DNA of 64,000 nucleotides, taken from the NCBI RefSeq assembly GCF_021284765.1, contig NZ_CP089924.1, positions 4,482,001 through 4,546,000 on the forward strand. The letters are read 5' to 3'. A model generated the notes under the pieces. It searched no databases. It had not been told where the DNA came from and worked only from the letters and a program-made list of their open reading frames with translations. Positions 15,176 to 24,306 of the stretch are shown here, piece by piece. This DNA is from Lysobacter sp. 5GHs7-4. GTDB taxonomy: Bacteria > Pseudomonadota > Gammaproteobacteria > Xanthomonadales > Xanthomonadaceae. Position 1 is the stretch's first letter; each line of letters opens with the position of its first letter. Position numbers and translations under genes: made by a program.

Positions 15176-16002
15176 TGCGCCCATTCCCCCTCGTAGACGA
15201 AAGCGGCCGGCCCCGACATGGACAAGGGAGCGTCGTCGGCCGGCCAGACGATGCGCAGCTCGCCGCCCGGCAGGGCCACGGCCACGTCGCGATCGACGCG
15301 GCCGCGCCGCATCAGCACCGCGGCCGCCGCGCAGGCCCCGCTGCCGCAGGCCAGCGTTTCGCCGGCGCCGCGCTCGTACACGCGCAGGCGGATGCGCGTG
15401 CGCGACTCGACCTGGGCGAAGCCGACGTTGACCGACTCCGGAAACGCCTCGTGCGACTGCAGCAGCGAGGCGATGCTGTCGACCGGCGCGGCGGCCACGT
15501 CGTCGACCTCGATCACCGCGTGCGGATTGCCCATCGACACCGCACCGAAACCGATCACGGTGTCGTGGATGTCGAGCACGTACTGGTCGCGCTGGCCCGG
15601 GAAGCCGTGCAACGGAATCGCATCGGGGTCGAAGCGCGGCTCGCCCATGCCGATGCGGTAGTGGTCCTGCGACAGGCGTTCGACCTGGTGGGTGTCGCCC
15701 GGGCTGTCGAGCGCGAAATCGCCATCGCCCGCGGCGCCGTCGCGTACCAGCCAGGCGGCGATGCAGCGCGCGCCGTTGCCGCACTGCTGGGAGGACGAGC
15801 CGTCGGCGTTCCAGATCCGATAGCTGGCGACCGAGCCGGGCTCGCGCGGGTCTTCGACGGTGAGGATCTGGTCACAGCCGGCGCCGAAGTGGCGGTCGGC
15901 GAGCTGGCGGCAGTGCGCGGCCGCGGGCGGCGCAAGGCCGCCGCGCAGGTCCAGCACGACGAAGTCGTTGCCGGCGCCGTGCATTTTGCTGAAACGCTGC
16001 AT
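15172..16002 (-). CDS. dapF: Diaminopimelate epimerase
   Basis: The 276-aa enzyme interconverts LL- and meso-diaminopimelate for lysine and peptidoglycan synthesis. The two catalytic cysteines are in [16 protein letters not shown] and [13 protein letters not shown]. The start [14 protein letters not shown] was chosen because GGAG lies seven bases before it and the family starts this way. An ATG at 16026 overlapping the lptM stop would add eight residues. Confidence 0.97.
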   Translation of the reverse strand: MQRFSKMHGAGNDFVVLDLRGGLAPPAAAHCRQLADRHFGAGCDQILTVEDPREPGSVASYRIWNADGSSSQQCGNGARCIAAWLVRDGAAGDGDFALDSPGDTHQVERLSQDHYRIGMGEPRFDPDAIPLHGFPGQRDQYVLDIHDTVIGFGAVSMGNPHAVIEVDDVAAAPVDSIASLLQSHEAFPESVNVGFAQVESRTRIRLRVYERGAGETLACGSGACAAAAVLMRRGRVDRDVAVALPGGELRIVWPADDAPLSMSGPAAFVYEGEWAQ

Positions 16003-16022
16003 CGCTCGCTCCGCGGCGGGGA

Positions 16023-16310
16023 TCATCGGCCGCCGTCGGCCGGCGGGGTCGGATCGGCGGTGCCGTCGCCGGCCTGGCCGTCGTCGGTCGCCGGTTCCGC
16101 GGCGGGATCGGCGGCCGCCGGCTCGGCCGACTTCTGCGGCAGCGACGGCGGCGTGGCTTCCGGCGCCATCTGCACCGGCACCTCGCCCGCGGGCTGGGCC
16201 GGCGCGGTCACCGGAACCGGCTTGGTGGGCAGGACCAGGGGGCCCTTGTTGCCGCAGGCCGAGACGGCCAGCGACAGCGCGATCAGACTCAGGACGAGGC
16301 GTGCATTCAT
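16023..16310 (-). CDS. lptM: Small lipoprotein LptM (YifL)-like
   Basis: This 95-aa protein has a lipoprotein signal with the lipobox SAC at residues 17-19, followed immediately by the family signature GNKGPLVLP. The remaining part is a Pro/Ala/Asp-rich tail of about 65 residues, much longer than the tail of the enterobacterial protein. LptM in E. coli helps LptD mature in the outer membrane. It lies just ahead of dapF, the usual place. Confidence 0.88.
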   Translation of the reverse strand: MNARLVLSLIALSLAVSACGNKGPLVLPTKPVPVTAPAQPAGEVPVQMAPEATPPSLPQKSAEPAAADPAAEPATDDGQAGDGTADPTPPADGGR

Positions 16311-16347
16311 GGCCGCAGTGTAGCCCGCGCGCGCGACCGAACGAAGC

Positions 16348-16845
16348 TCAGCGCGGCGGCGGTTCAGGTCGCGCCCAGAGCCAGATTGCGACCACGGTCA
16401 TGAAGCCGGTGCCGGTGGCGGCCATCCACCATTTGGGGGCGGTCAGGAACATGATCACGGCGCAGACCGACATCATCCCCACCGCCAGCCGTTTGGCGCG
16501 GCGGCTGACCGCGCCGTGCGCCTGCCAGTCGCGAATCATCGGCCCGAACTGACGGTGCGCGAGCAGCCGGGCGTGCAGGCGCTGCGAGCCGCGCGCGGCC
16601 GCGAAGGCCGACAGCAACACGAAGGGAACGGTGGGCAGGCCGGGCACCACGATGCCGACGATGCCCAGGCCCAGGCTGGCGTAGGCCAGCAGCCACCAGG
16701 CCCAGCGGAATCTGCTGCGTGGCGCCGGGCTGGGCGCAGACGGATCGGTCGAAGCCGGGCTGGTTGACGCTGGACCGGTCGAAGCCGCGCTGCTCGGAGC
16801 CGGAGGAGCCGGAACGGGATCTTCGGGCGGCGACGGCTCGGTCAT
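16348..16845 (-). CDS. DUF454 (YbaN-like) inner-membrane protein
   Basis: The 165-aa protein has an N-terminal Pro/Ser/Ala-rich extension of about 45 residues. The DUF454 domain follows: WWLLAYASLGLGIVGIVVPGLPTVPFVLLSAFAAARGS, then LLAHRQFGPMIRDWQAHGAVSRRAK and two hydrophobic segments. Three to four membrane segments are expected. The family function is not known. The extension repeats ST/PA motifs (AST-GPAST-SPAST) and looks disordered. Confidence 0.88.
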   Translation of the reverse strand: MTEPSPPEDPVPAPPAPSSAASTGPASTSPASTDPSAPSPAPRSRFRWAWWLLAYASLGLGIVGIVVPGLPTVPFVLLSAFAAARGSQRLHARLLAHRQFGPMIRDWQAHGAVSRRAKRLAVGMMSVCAVIMFLTAPKWWMAATGTGFMTVVAIWLWARPEPPPR

Positions 16846-16894
16846 GGCACCAGTATGCGGCCGCGGCGTGTGCCGCGACCGCACCGGCGATGCG

Positions 16895-19087
16895 TCAGTG
16901 CGTTGCGGTGGCGGCACCGCCGCCGGCCAGGCCCAGCTGGCCGAGCATGAAGGCGAACATTTCCGCTGACTCGCGGTAGCGCTGGAAGCGGCCGGACTTA
17001 CCGCCGTGGCCGGCTTCCATGTTGGTGCGGAACACCACCGGATACGCGCCGGTGTTCAGATCGCGCAGGCGCGCCACGTACTTGGCCGGTTCGAAGTACT
17101 GCACCTGCGAGTCCCACAGGCCGGTGCCGACGAACATCGCCGGATAGGCCTGCTTGGACAGATTGTCGTAGGGCGAGTACGACAGCATGTAGTCGTAGTA
17201 CTTCTTCTGCTCCGGGTTGCCCCACTCGTCGTACTCGTTGGTGGTCAGCGGGATGCTGGCGTCCAGCATCGTGGTGACCACGTCGACGAAGGGCACCTGC
17301 GACAGGATCACGCGATACTTGTCCGGCGCCATGTTGGAGATCGCGCCCATCAGCAGGCCGCCGGCGCTGCCGCCGTAAGCGGCGACGCGGTCCGGTGCGG
17401 CATAGCCGGCCTTGACCAGGTAGTCGGTGACGTCGATGAAGTCGGTGAAGGTGTTCTTCTTCTTCAGCAGCTTGCCGTCGTCGTACCACTTGCGGCCCAT
17501 TTCCTCGCCGCCGCGGATGTGCGCGATCGCGTAGACCATGCCGCGGTCGAGCAGGCTGACGTTGGTGACGCTGAAGCCCGGGTCCATCGAGGCGCCGTAG
17601 CTGCCGTAACCGTACTGCAGCAGGGCGGCCTTGCCGTTCTTCTCGAAGCCGCGCTTGTAGACCAGCGAGACCGGAATGCGCGCGCCGTCGCGCGCCGGCA
17701 CCCACACACGCTCGGTCACGTACTGATCGGCGTCGTAGCCGCCCAGCACCGGCTGACGCTTGAGCAAGCGGCGCTCGCCGGTGAGCACATTGAGCTCGTA
17801 CACGGTCGCCGGGGTGGTCAGCGAGGTGTAGCTGTAGCGCAGCCACGGGGTGTCGGTTTCGGGGTTGGAGGACAGGCCCATCGAGTACGCAGGCTCGTCG
17901 GCCTTGACGTACTCGGAGCTGCCGTCGGCCTTGAGCACGCGCACGCGCTCCAGCGCGTCGGAGCGCTCGGCCACGGCGGTGTAGCCCTCGAACAGCTCCA
18001 CGCCCTCGATGTAGACGTCGTCGCGGTGCGCGATCCAGTCCTTCCATTCCTTGCGCGAGGTGGCGCCGCTGGGCGCGGTGACGACCTTGAAGTTGGTGGC
18101 GCCGTCGGCGTTGGTGCGGATCACCCAGCGGCCGTCGAAATGGTCGGCGTCGTACTCGACGTCGCGCGCGCGCGGGGCCAGCACGGTGAACGCGGCGGGA
18201 TCGGCGGCGGGCGCGTAGCGCAGCTCGTCGGAGACCGTGCTGCTGACGCCGATCACGATGTACTTGTCGTCGCGGCTGCGGTCGATGCCCATGTAGAAGC
18301 TGTCGTCCTTCTCCTCGTACACCACCGCGTCCTGCGCGACCGGGGTGCCGAGCACGTGCTTCTTGACGCGCTTGGTCAGCAGCGTCTCCGGGTCGTTCTC
18401 GACGTAGAACAGGGTCTTGTTGTCGTCGGCCCAGACCAGGTTGGCGGACACACCCTTGATCTCGTCGGGATAGCTTTCGCCGGTGACCAGATTCTTGAAG
18501 CGGATGGTGTACTGGCGGCGGCCGTTGGTGTCGTCGGCGTAGGCCAGCAGGGTGTTGTCCTGGCTGATCTCGTAATCGCCGACCTGGTAGTACTTCTTGT
18601 CCTTGGCCAGGGCGTTGACGTCCAGCATCACCGTCTCGCCGGCGAAGTCGCGATCGGCGTTGGCCTTCTGAATGGCCGCGGCGTCGAGGCCGGGGCCGTC
18701 CTTGCGGCGCGCGTAGACCGGATAGTCCTGGCCGGTCTCGAAGCGGCTGTAGTACCAATAGCCGCGCTCGCGGCTGGGCACCGAGCTGTCGTCCTGCTTG
18801 ATGCGGCCGACGATTTCCTCGTAGAGCTTGTTTTCCAGCGGCTTGAGCGCGGCCATCTGCGCGTCGGCGTAGGCGTTCTCGGCGCCGAGATAGGCCAGCA
18901 TCTCCTTGTTCTCGCGCTTGTCGTCGCGCAGCCAGTAGTACTCGTCGTCGCGCTGCGCGCCATGCGGCGCCTTGACCACGTGCGGCTTCTTGGCCACGTC
19001 GGGCGGCTGCGGGGCGTCGGCGGCGGAGGCGTTGGGGGTCGTGGTCATCAGGAGCGTGGCGGCCAGCAGGAGGGAGGTCGGTTTCAT
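16895..19087 (-). CDS. Exported S9A serine peptidase (oligopeptidase B-like)
   Basis: The 730-aa protein has a signal peptide (TSLLLAATLLMTTTPNASA, cut near residue 22). A beta-propeller of about 400 residues and an alpha/beta-hydrolase domain follow. The nucleophile is in YGGSAGGLLMGAISNMAP, the Asp region is in MFVGTGLWDSQVQYFEPAKY and the His is in NMEAGHGGKSGRF. The opening PHVVKAPHGAQRDDEYYWLRDD and the GAISNMAPDKYR segment match oligopeptidase B (cleavage after Arg/Lys). E. coli PtrB has no signal peptide, so this one is a periplasmic or secreted version. A second S9A gene lies just upstream on the same strand. Confidence 0.92.
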   Translation of the reverse strand: MKPTSLLLAATLLMTTTPNASAADAPQPPDVAKKPHVVKAPHGAQRDDEYYWLRDDKRENKEMLAYLGAENAYADAQMAALKPLENKLYEEIVGRIKQDDSSVPSRERGYWYYSRFETGQDYPVYARRKDGPGLDAAAIQKANADRDFAGETVMLDVNALAKDKKYYQVGDYEISQDNTLLAYADDTNGRRQYTIRFKNLVTGESYPDEIKGVSANLVWADDNKTLFYVENDPETLLTKRVKKHVLGTPVAQDAVVYEEKDDSFYMGIDRSRDDKYIVIGVSSTVSDELRYAPAADPAAFTVLAPRARDVEYDADHFDGRWVIRTNADGATNFKVVTAPSGATSRKEWKDWIAHRDDVYIEGVELFEGYTAVAERSDALERVRVLKADGSSEYVKADEPAYSMGLSSNPETDTPWLRYSYTSLTTPATVYELNVLTGERRLLKRQPVLGGYDADQYVTERVWVPARDGARIPVSLVYKRGFEKNGKAALLQYGYGSYGASMDPGFSVTNVSLLDRGMVYAIAHIRGGEEMGRKWYDDGKLLKKKNTFTDFIDVTDYLVKAGYAAPDRVAAYGGSAGGLLMGAISNMAPDKYRVILSQVPFVDVVTTMLDASIPLTTNEYDEWGNPEQKKYYDYMLSYSPYDNLSKQAYPAMFVGTGLWDSQVQYFEPAKYVARLRDLNTGAYPVVFRTNMEAGHGGKSGRFQRYRESAEMFAFMLGQLGLAGGGAATATH

Positions 19088-19141
19088 AGATAGGGTCCGT
19101 TCGCGGAGAGCGCAATGGCCGGCGGGCCGCGGGTCGCCGAA

Positions 19142-19171
19142 AGGCGCCCGCCCGAAGCAGGACGGGCGCCT
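19142..19171 (-). terminator. Hairpin after the second S9A gene
   Basis: AGGCGCCCG (19142-19150) pairs perfectly with CGGGCGCCT (19163-19171) across a 12-base loop. On the minus strand the stem is followed by TTTC. It lies 23 bases beyond the stop of the upstream S9A gene and may separate the two peptidase transcripts. Confidence 0.5.
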
Positions 19172-19193
19172 CGCGGCGCCCGTCGCGGCCGTC

Positions 19194-21335
19194 TTACTTG
19201 GACAGCTTTTCCCAGAGGAAGGTGTAGGCCAGCGCGCTCATGTGCGCGGCCTGGGCGTTGTTGGCCGAGCCGCCGTGGCCGCCTTCGATGTTCTCGTAAT
19301 AGCGCACGTCCTTGCCGGCCTCCATCATCTTGGCCATCATCTTGCGCGCGTGGCCCGGGTGGACGCGGTCGTCGCGGGTCGAGGTGGTGAACAGGGTCGG
19401 CGGATAGTCGCGCTTGGCGTCGAACAGGTGGTAGGGCGAGAAGGTCTTGATGAAGTCCCAATCGGCCGTGTCCGGATCGCCGTACTCGGCCATCCACGAG
19501 GCGCCCGCCAACAGATGGCTGTAGCGCTTCATGTCCAGCAGCGGCACCTGCACCACCACCGCGCCGAACAGCTCCGGGTACTGGGTCAGCATGTTGCCGG
19601 TGAGCAGGCCGCCGTTGCTGCCGCCCTGCACGCCCAGGCGCTTGGGCGAGGTCACCTTGCGCGCGATCAGGTCCTGCGCGACCGCGGCGAAGTCCTCGTA
19701 GGCCTTGTGGCGGTTGGCCTTGAGCGCGGCCTGGTGCCAGCGCGGGCCGTACTCGCCGCCGCCGCGGATGTTGGCGACCACGTACACGCCGCCCTTCTCC
19801 AGCCAGCCCTTGCCGACGCTGCCGGAGTAGCCCGGGGTCATCGAGACCTCGAAGCCGCCGTAACCGTACAGCAGGGTCGGGGTGTTGCCGTCCAGCTTGA
19901 GGTTCTTCGGCCGCACCATGAAGTAAGGCACCTTGGTGCCGTCCTTGCTGGTCGCGAAGTGCTGCTCGATCGTGTCGTTCGACCCGTCGAAGAAGGTCGG
20001 CATGGTTTTGAGCGTTTCCGGCTTCTGCCCCAGCGTGGCGATCGACAGCGTGCTCGGGGTCAGGTAGTCGGTGGCGGTCAGCCAGACGTCGTCGTTGGCG
20101 TCGTCGTCCACCGCCGACACGCCGATGCTGCCGAAGGCCGGCGCGCCGACGAACTCGCTGCGCTGCCAGCTGCCCGGGGTGAGCACGCTGAGCTTGTACT
20201 TCACGTCCTCCATGACGTTGAGCACCAGCTTGTTGCGGGTCCAGGTGGTGCCGGCCAGCGAGCTGCGCTCGGTCGGCTCGAACAGCACGGTGAAATCGCG
20301 CTTGCCGGCCATGAAATCGTCGAAGCGGGCGACGATCAGGCTGCCCGGCTTGTAGGTCTTGCCGCCGGCCGTGTACGGCTCGCGCAGCTCCAGGGTCAAC
20401 CACTCGCGGTGCACGCCCTTCTCGGCCGAATTAGGCGCGTCGATCTTGGTCAGCTTGCCGTCGGCGCCGCGCAGGTAGAGCTCGTTGTTGTAGAAGGCGA
20501 TGGTGCGCGAGACGAAGTCGCGCTCGAAACCTTCGGTGGCGTCGTGGCCGGCGGCGATGTACATGTCCTGCGCCGTGCCTTCGTAGACCACGGTGGCGGC
20601 GCTGAGCGGCGTGCCGCGCTTCCACTGCTTGACGATGCGCGGGTAGCCCGACGAGGTCATGCTGCCGGCGCCGAAATCGGTGAACACGTAGACGTTGTCC
20701 TGGTCGATCCAGCCCAGGCCGCCCTTGGCTTCGGGACGGAAGTAGCCGTCCTTGACCCAGGTCTTGCTGGCCAGGTCGAACTCGCGGGTGACGTCGGCGT
20801 CGGCGCCGCCGCGCGACAGCGCGATCAGGCAGCGCTGGTACTGCGGCTTGAGGCAGTCGGCGCCGTGCCACACCCAGTTCTCGCCCTCGGCCTTGTTCAG
20901 CGCGTCCAGGTCGATCACGGTTTCCCAGGCCGGCTTGTCCTTGCGGTACTCGGCCAGACTGGTGCGGCGCCACAGGCCGCGCTGGTGGTTCGCGTCCTTC
21001 CAGAAGTTGTAGTAGTGGTCGCCGATCTTCATCACGCCGGGAATCTTGGCGTCGGAATCGAGGATGGCGCGGATGTCGGCTTCCAGGGTCTTGAACGCCG
21101 GCGTGGCGGCCAGTTCGGATTCGGCTTGGGCGTTGCGCTCGCGCACCCAGGCGAGCGGACGCTCGCCCTGCACGTCTTCCAGCCAGGCGTAGGGATCGGA
21201 CCCGTCGGTGGTCATTTTGGCGGCCTCCTCGGCAGCGGCGGCGGTGGCGACCGGCGCCACCAGGCCGGCGATGCCGATGGACAGCATTCCTACCGAAACG
21301 AGCAACGGCTTACAGGCCTTGGACAGCGTGGACAT
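19194..21335 (-). CDS. Exported S9A prolyl oligopeptidase family serine peptidase
   Basis: The 713-aa protein has a signal peptide (PLLVSVGMLSIGIAGLVAPV, cut near residue 35) and the prolyl-oligopeptidase opening DPYAWLEDVQGERPLAWVRE. The propeller spans about 80-440. The catalytic domain has Ser in VQGGSNGGLLTGNMLTQYPE, Asp in TSTRDDRVHPGHARKM and His in IEGGHGGSANN. It should cleave peptides in the periplasm or outside the cell. It and the downstream oligopeptidase-B-like gene are paralogous in architecture but clearly different in sequence. The start at MSTLSKAC was chosen for the clean signal peptide. Confidence 0.93.
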   Translation of the reverse strand: MSTLSKACKPLLVSVGMLSIGIAGLVAPVATAAAAEEAAKMTTDGSDPYAWLEDVQGERPLAWVRERNAQAESELAATPAFKTLEADIRAILDSDAKIPGVMKIGDHYYNFWKDANHQRGLWRRTSLAEYRKDKPAWETVIDLDALNKAEGENWVWHGADCLKPQYQRCLIALSRGGADADVTREFDLASKTWVKDGYFRPEAKGGLGWIDQDNVYVFTDFGAGSMTSSGYPRIVKQWKRGTPLSAATVVYEGTAQDMYIAAGHDATEGFERDFVSRTIAFYNNELYLRGADGKLTKIDAPNSAEKGVHREWLTLELREPYTAGGKTYKPGSLIVARFDDFMAGKRDFTVLFEPTERSSLAGTTWTRNKLVLNVMEDVKYKLSVLTPGSWQRSEFVGAPAFGSIGVSAVDDDANDDVWLTATDYLTPSTLSIATLGQKPETLKTMPTFFDGSNDTIEQHFATSKDGTKVPYFMVRPKNLKLDGNTPTLLYGYGGFEVSMTPGYSGSVGKGWLEKGGVYVVANIRGGGEYGPRWHQAALKANRHKAYEDFAAVAQDLIARKVTSPKRLGVQGGSNGGLLTGNMLTQYPELFGAVVVQVPLLDMKRYSHLLAGASWMAEYGDPDTADWDFIKTFSPYHLFDAKRDYPPTLFTTSTRDDRVHPGHARKMMAKMMEAGKDVRYYENIEGGHGGSANNAQAAHMSALAYTFLWEKLSK

Positions 21336-21665
21336 CGGCGCTCCGCGATACAGGGAAAGGCCGAACGCTAGCACAGGCCCGGGGGAGGCCCGCCTGTCCG
21401 AAGTCATAGGGGGAGTCGGCCGCGCTGGCGCGTTGCGCTGCGGCGGTGTGCCCGATATCGCTACGTTTTGCCTACTTTGGCGGCACGAACGAATGGGGCG
21501 TGGCTCTAAGGCGGCGCGCGCCCCGCGGCGCCATCGCGCGCCGCAGCCCCGGCACGGGGCGGTCAGAGCCGCATCGTCCCGAGCGGATGACCGCGGACCG
21601 CACGCGCCTGAGCCGGGCGGCCCGGAGGTCTCCGGCTCCGAGCGAGCCGGCCGGGGCGACCAGGC
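21336..21665. other. GC-rich intergenic region, no gene supported
   Basis: About 330 bases lie between the S9A promoter side and the small membrane protein. Composition is extremely GC-rich with short inverted repeats such as GGCGCGCG/CGCGCGCC around 21513-21545. Frames through it read as Arg/Ala/Pro-rich noise. Confidence 0.4.
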
Positions 21666-22004
21666 TCAAGCCGCGCGGGCAGCCGACGCCACGCCGGCCG
21701 CGAGCGGTCGTGCGCGGCGCCGGGCTTGCGCGCCCGCGCGGCGGCGGCGCGCGGACGCGGGCGACGCCTCGTCCTGAGCGCGCCACGGCAGGCGGAAGCG
21801 GTGCAGCGCCCACCAGGCGGTCAGCGGCATGACCAGCAGCCACAGCGGCAGCCAGCCGATCTGGGCGCTGAAGGCGCGCGCCGCCGGCAGCAGCAGCACC
21901 AGGACGGCGCCGATCGCGACGACGTAGCGCAGGGCCTGTTCGACGCGCGGGTCGACGGCCGGGTCGGCGGAGGGGCGGTTCGGGTGGGCGGCGGACAGGC
22001 GCAT
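21666..22004 (-). CDS. Small hypothetical membrane protein
   Basis: This 112-aa protein has a polar N-terminus (MRLSAAHPNRPSADPAVDP). Two hydrophobic segments follow at about residues 26-45 (LRYVVAIGAVLVLLLPAARA) and 50-68 (LPLWLLVMPLTAWWAL), then a strongly basic Ala/Arg-rich tail. The hydrophobic pattern makes it more credible than overlapping frames. No family recognised. Confidence 0.55.
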   Translation of the reverse strand: MRLSAAHPNRPSADPAVDPRVEQALRYVVAIGAVLVLLLPAARAFSAQIGWLPLWLLVMPLTAWWALHRFRLPWRAQDEASPASARRRRAGAQARRRARPLAAGVASAARAA

Positions 22005-22152
22005 GGCGAGGACTCCGAGTGTTGGGCCACGGGTCCGTGGACCCGACGGCCCTACCTTGGTCCGGCCTTGTCTCAGAGGCTGCGACCTTGCACAAACGCC
22101 GCTGTCGAACCGGTCCGGCCATGGTTACGTGGGCTGCGGAACGTGCCCTTTT

Positions 22153-22256
22153 CCGTCATTCCGGCGAAAGCCGGAACCCATGTTGCCTTCGCTTTTAACC
22201 CGGCCTCCGCATCAACCCACGAAATCATTGGGTTCCGGCTTACGCCGGAACGACGG
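22153..22256. repeat. 104-bp inverted-repeat element (CATTCCGGCGAAAGCCGGAA family)
   Basis: The two arms are 28 bases each (22153-22180 and 22229-22256) and are reverse complements with two mismatches. Each arm is itself a small hairpin, with CCGGCGAAAGCCGG on the left and CCGGCTTACGCCGG on the right. The 48-base centre is unrelated. A single arm-like unit is also found at 31335-31364. It looks like a non-coding dispersed REP/BIME-type element. Confidence 0.75.
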
Positions 22257-22274
22257 TTTGGGGAATGTGGGGAT

Positions 22275-22300
22275 GCGGTCGCGGCTCACGCCGCTCCTAC
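22275..22300. repeat. Interspersed GCGGTCGCGGCT-type repeat, copy 2
   Basis: GCGGTCGCGGCTCACGCCGC followed by TCCTAC matches the copy at 14441-14469 with two substitutions in the centre. It lies next to the 22153-22256 inverted repeat, as if elements accumulate here. Confidence 0.5.
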
Positions 22301-22327
22301 CCCGAGGCGTGTCGCAGGGCGTTGGGC

Positions 22328-23338
22328 TCAATAGCCCGCGGCATCCAAGGCCTTGTCGGCTTCGGCGCGGCCCAGCGCGATCAGTTCGCGCGCGCGCCAG
22401 AATTCGTAGAACTGGCAGGCGTCGCGCGGGATGCGGATCACCAGTTCCGGCGGGTCCAGCGCCAGCTGCACGCGCGCGATCTGCGCCTGCATGGTGTCCA
22501 GCGAGCGCGCCATCAGCTCGCTAAAACCCAGCTCGTGTTCGCCAGCGTCCTTCGCTTCTTCGATATTGCGGCGGCGCCAGCGTTCGCCGAACCAGTGCAG
22601 CAGGCCGGCGCCGCGCGCATCGGTGTCGTCGCCGGCCCCGGCGACGACGATGCCGGCTTCGCCGCGCGGCGCGATCGCCGCGGGCGCGTCGCCGGCTTCA
22701 TCGCCTGCGTCTCGCGCCGCCGCGCCGTTGCGCTTGGCCGGCGTGCCCGGCGGGCGGTCGGGCCAACCGTGCATGTCGACCGCGATCAGGCGATGGGCGT
22801 CGGACAAACGCGTCGCCGCGATCGGCAGCGGCGCCAGCAGGCCGCCGTCGACCAGTTCGCGGCCGTGCACTTCATACGGGGTGAACACGCCGGGGATCGC
22901 GATCGAAGCGCGCACCGCATCCCACAAATCGCCTTCGCGCAGCCAGACTTCGCGCTGGCGCATCAGGTCCACCGCGACGGCGGTGAACGCGATCGGCAGA
23001 TCCTGGATGCGCGGTTCGCCGGCCAGCTCGCGCAAGGCGTGCATCAGGCGCTCGCCGCGGAACAGCGAGGCCTGGCCCAACGCGGGATCCAGCAGCCGCA
23101 GCATGTCGGTGCGGCTGAGGCCGTACAGCCAGTCGCGATACACCTCGAGCTTGCCGGCCGCGTACAGGCCGCCGACCAGGGCGCCGCTGGAGGAACCGGC
23201 CACCGCGACCACATTGAGCGAACGCGCCTGCAGCGCTTCGATCACGCCGATCTGGGCCAGGCCGCGCGCGCCGCCCGCGCCCAACACCAGCGCGACGGGC
23301 TCGTCGCTGCGGATGCGCGGAGCGTCGGCGGCCGCCAT
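22328..23338 (-). CDS. Patatin-like phospholipase (RssA family)
   Basis: The 336-aa protein has the oxyanion motif GAGGARGLAQIG near residue 21, the nucleophile elbow GSSSGALVGG near residue 50 and the catalytic Asp in DGGLLAPLP near residue 170. This is the Ser-Asp dyad of patatins. Inserted after about residue 200 is an Ala/Asp/Gly-rich segment of about 60 residues before the C-terminal helical part (LGFSELMARSLDTMQAQIAR). No signal peptide is present, so it should act in the cytoplasm on membrane lipid or acyl esters. Its ATG overlaps the stop of the WYL regulator gene (TGATG). Confidence 0.92.
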   Translation of the reverse strand: MAAADAPRIRSDEPVALVLGAGGARGLAQIGVIEALQARSLNVVAVAGSSSGALVGGLYAAGKLEVYRDWLYGLSRTDMLRLLDPALGQASLFRGERLMHALRELAGEPRIQDLPIAFTAVAVDLMRQREVWLREGDLWDAVRASIAIPGVFTPYEVHGRELVDGGLLAPLPIAATRLSDAHRLIAVDMHGWPDRPPGTPAKRNGAAARDAGDEAGDAPAAIAPRGEAGIVVAGAGDDTDARGAGLLHWFGERWRRRNIEEAKDAGEHELGFSELMARSLDTMQAQIARVQLALDPPELVIRIPRDACQFYEFWRARELIALGRAEADKALDAAGY

Positions 23339-24306
23339 CAGCGGTCGTAGTTGGCCAGCGCCAGCGACAGCATGCTCTTGGCCTGCTCGCGCAGCACGGT
23401 CGGCTCGACGATCTCGGCTTCGCTGCCGTAATGCATCACGTCCATCAGCAGTTCGCGGCCGGCGCTGTAGGGCAGCTTGAGCTCGTAGCGGCCGTCGGGC
23501 AGGAAGCGGCCCTGCTGCTGCGAATGCCAGTGCTCGTCGGCGACCCAGCGCGCGGCCTTGGCACTGAACACGATCGTGGCCCAGCCCTTGGGCGTGCCGG
23601 AGAAGATGCCGTAGCTGGACGCGAGGTGGCGGTCGAGTTCCTCGTCGGGCACGTCGCGGGCTTCGGTTTCGCCGATGCGCGCGCCGCTGATGCGGTCGAC
23701 CGAGAAGCTGCGCAGCGCGTCGCGCTCGTGGTCCCAGGCGTCGAGGTACCAGTTCTCGCGGTAATGCGTGAGGCGCTGCGGCGACACGTTGCGGCGGGTG
23801 CGCTCGTCGGTGGAACGGGCGCGGTACTCGAAGCTCAGCGCCTTGCGGTCCAGCACGGCGGTGGCGACGGTGCGGAACGCGGTTTCGTCCAGGCGGCGGG
23901 TGCGGTGCGGGATCACCCGCACGCGTTCCACCGGCACGCGGCGGCCGCCGGCGTGTTCGTCCAGCAGTTTCTCGATGCGGTGCTGCAACGGCGCCAGCGC
24001 GTTCGACAGCACGCCGCCGCCGCTGCGCAGTAACAGCTGCTGCGCGGCCAGCAAGGAATGCAGCTCTTCCGAGCTCAACCACAGGCCAGGGAGTTCGAAA
24101 CGGTCGCCCTCGCTGCTGTCGTAGCGGAAGCCGGCCTCGCCGTTGCCGACCACCGGCGCCATCAGGTAGTCGCGCAGATAGGCCAGGTCGCGATAGACCG
24201 TCGCGCGCGAGCACTCCAGGTCTTCCTGCAGGCGCTGCACGGTCACCGGGTAGCGCGCGGCGGTCAGGATGCGGTGCAGGGCGTGGATGCGTTCGATGCG
24301 TTCCAT
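23338..24306 (-). CDS. WYL-domain transcriptional regulator (YafY-like)
   Basis: The 322-aa protein has an N-terminal winged helix-turn-helix of the DeoR/HTH_11 type (RIHALHRILTAARYPVTVQRLQEDLECSRATVYRDLAYL). A WYL ligand-sensing domain follows at about 140-215, with HYRENWYLDAWDHERDALRSFSVDRI, then a C-terminal WCX extension. Such proteins respond to nucleotides or DNA damage and often regulate themselves. It is translationally coupled to the patatin gene, so the two probably act together. Confidence 0.93.
   Translation of the reverse strand: MERIERIHALHRILTAARYPVTVQRLQEDLECSRATVYRDLAYLRDYLMAPVVGNGEAGFRYDSSEGDRFELPGLWLSSEELHSLLAAQQLLLRSGGGVLSNALAPLQHRIEKLLDEHAGGRRVPVERVRVIPHRTRRLDETAFRTVATAVLDRKALSFEYRARSTDERTRRNVSPQRLTHYRENWYLDAWDHERDALRSFSVDRISGARIGETEARDVPDEELDRHLASSYGIFSGTPKGWATIVFSAKAARWVADEHWHSQQQGRFLPDGRYELKLPYSAGRELLMDVMHYGSEAEIVEPTVLREQAKSMLSLALANYDR

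Noticed and set aside
16998..19115. Frames of 695-705 codons on both strands over the S9A peptidase
   Set aside because: The 730-aa peptidase with signal peptide and catalytic triad explains the region; the others are out-of-frame shadows.
18972..21371. 799-codon plus-strand frame
   Set aside because: Antisense to the second S9A gene, low-complexity composition.
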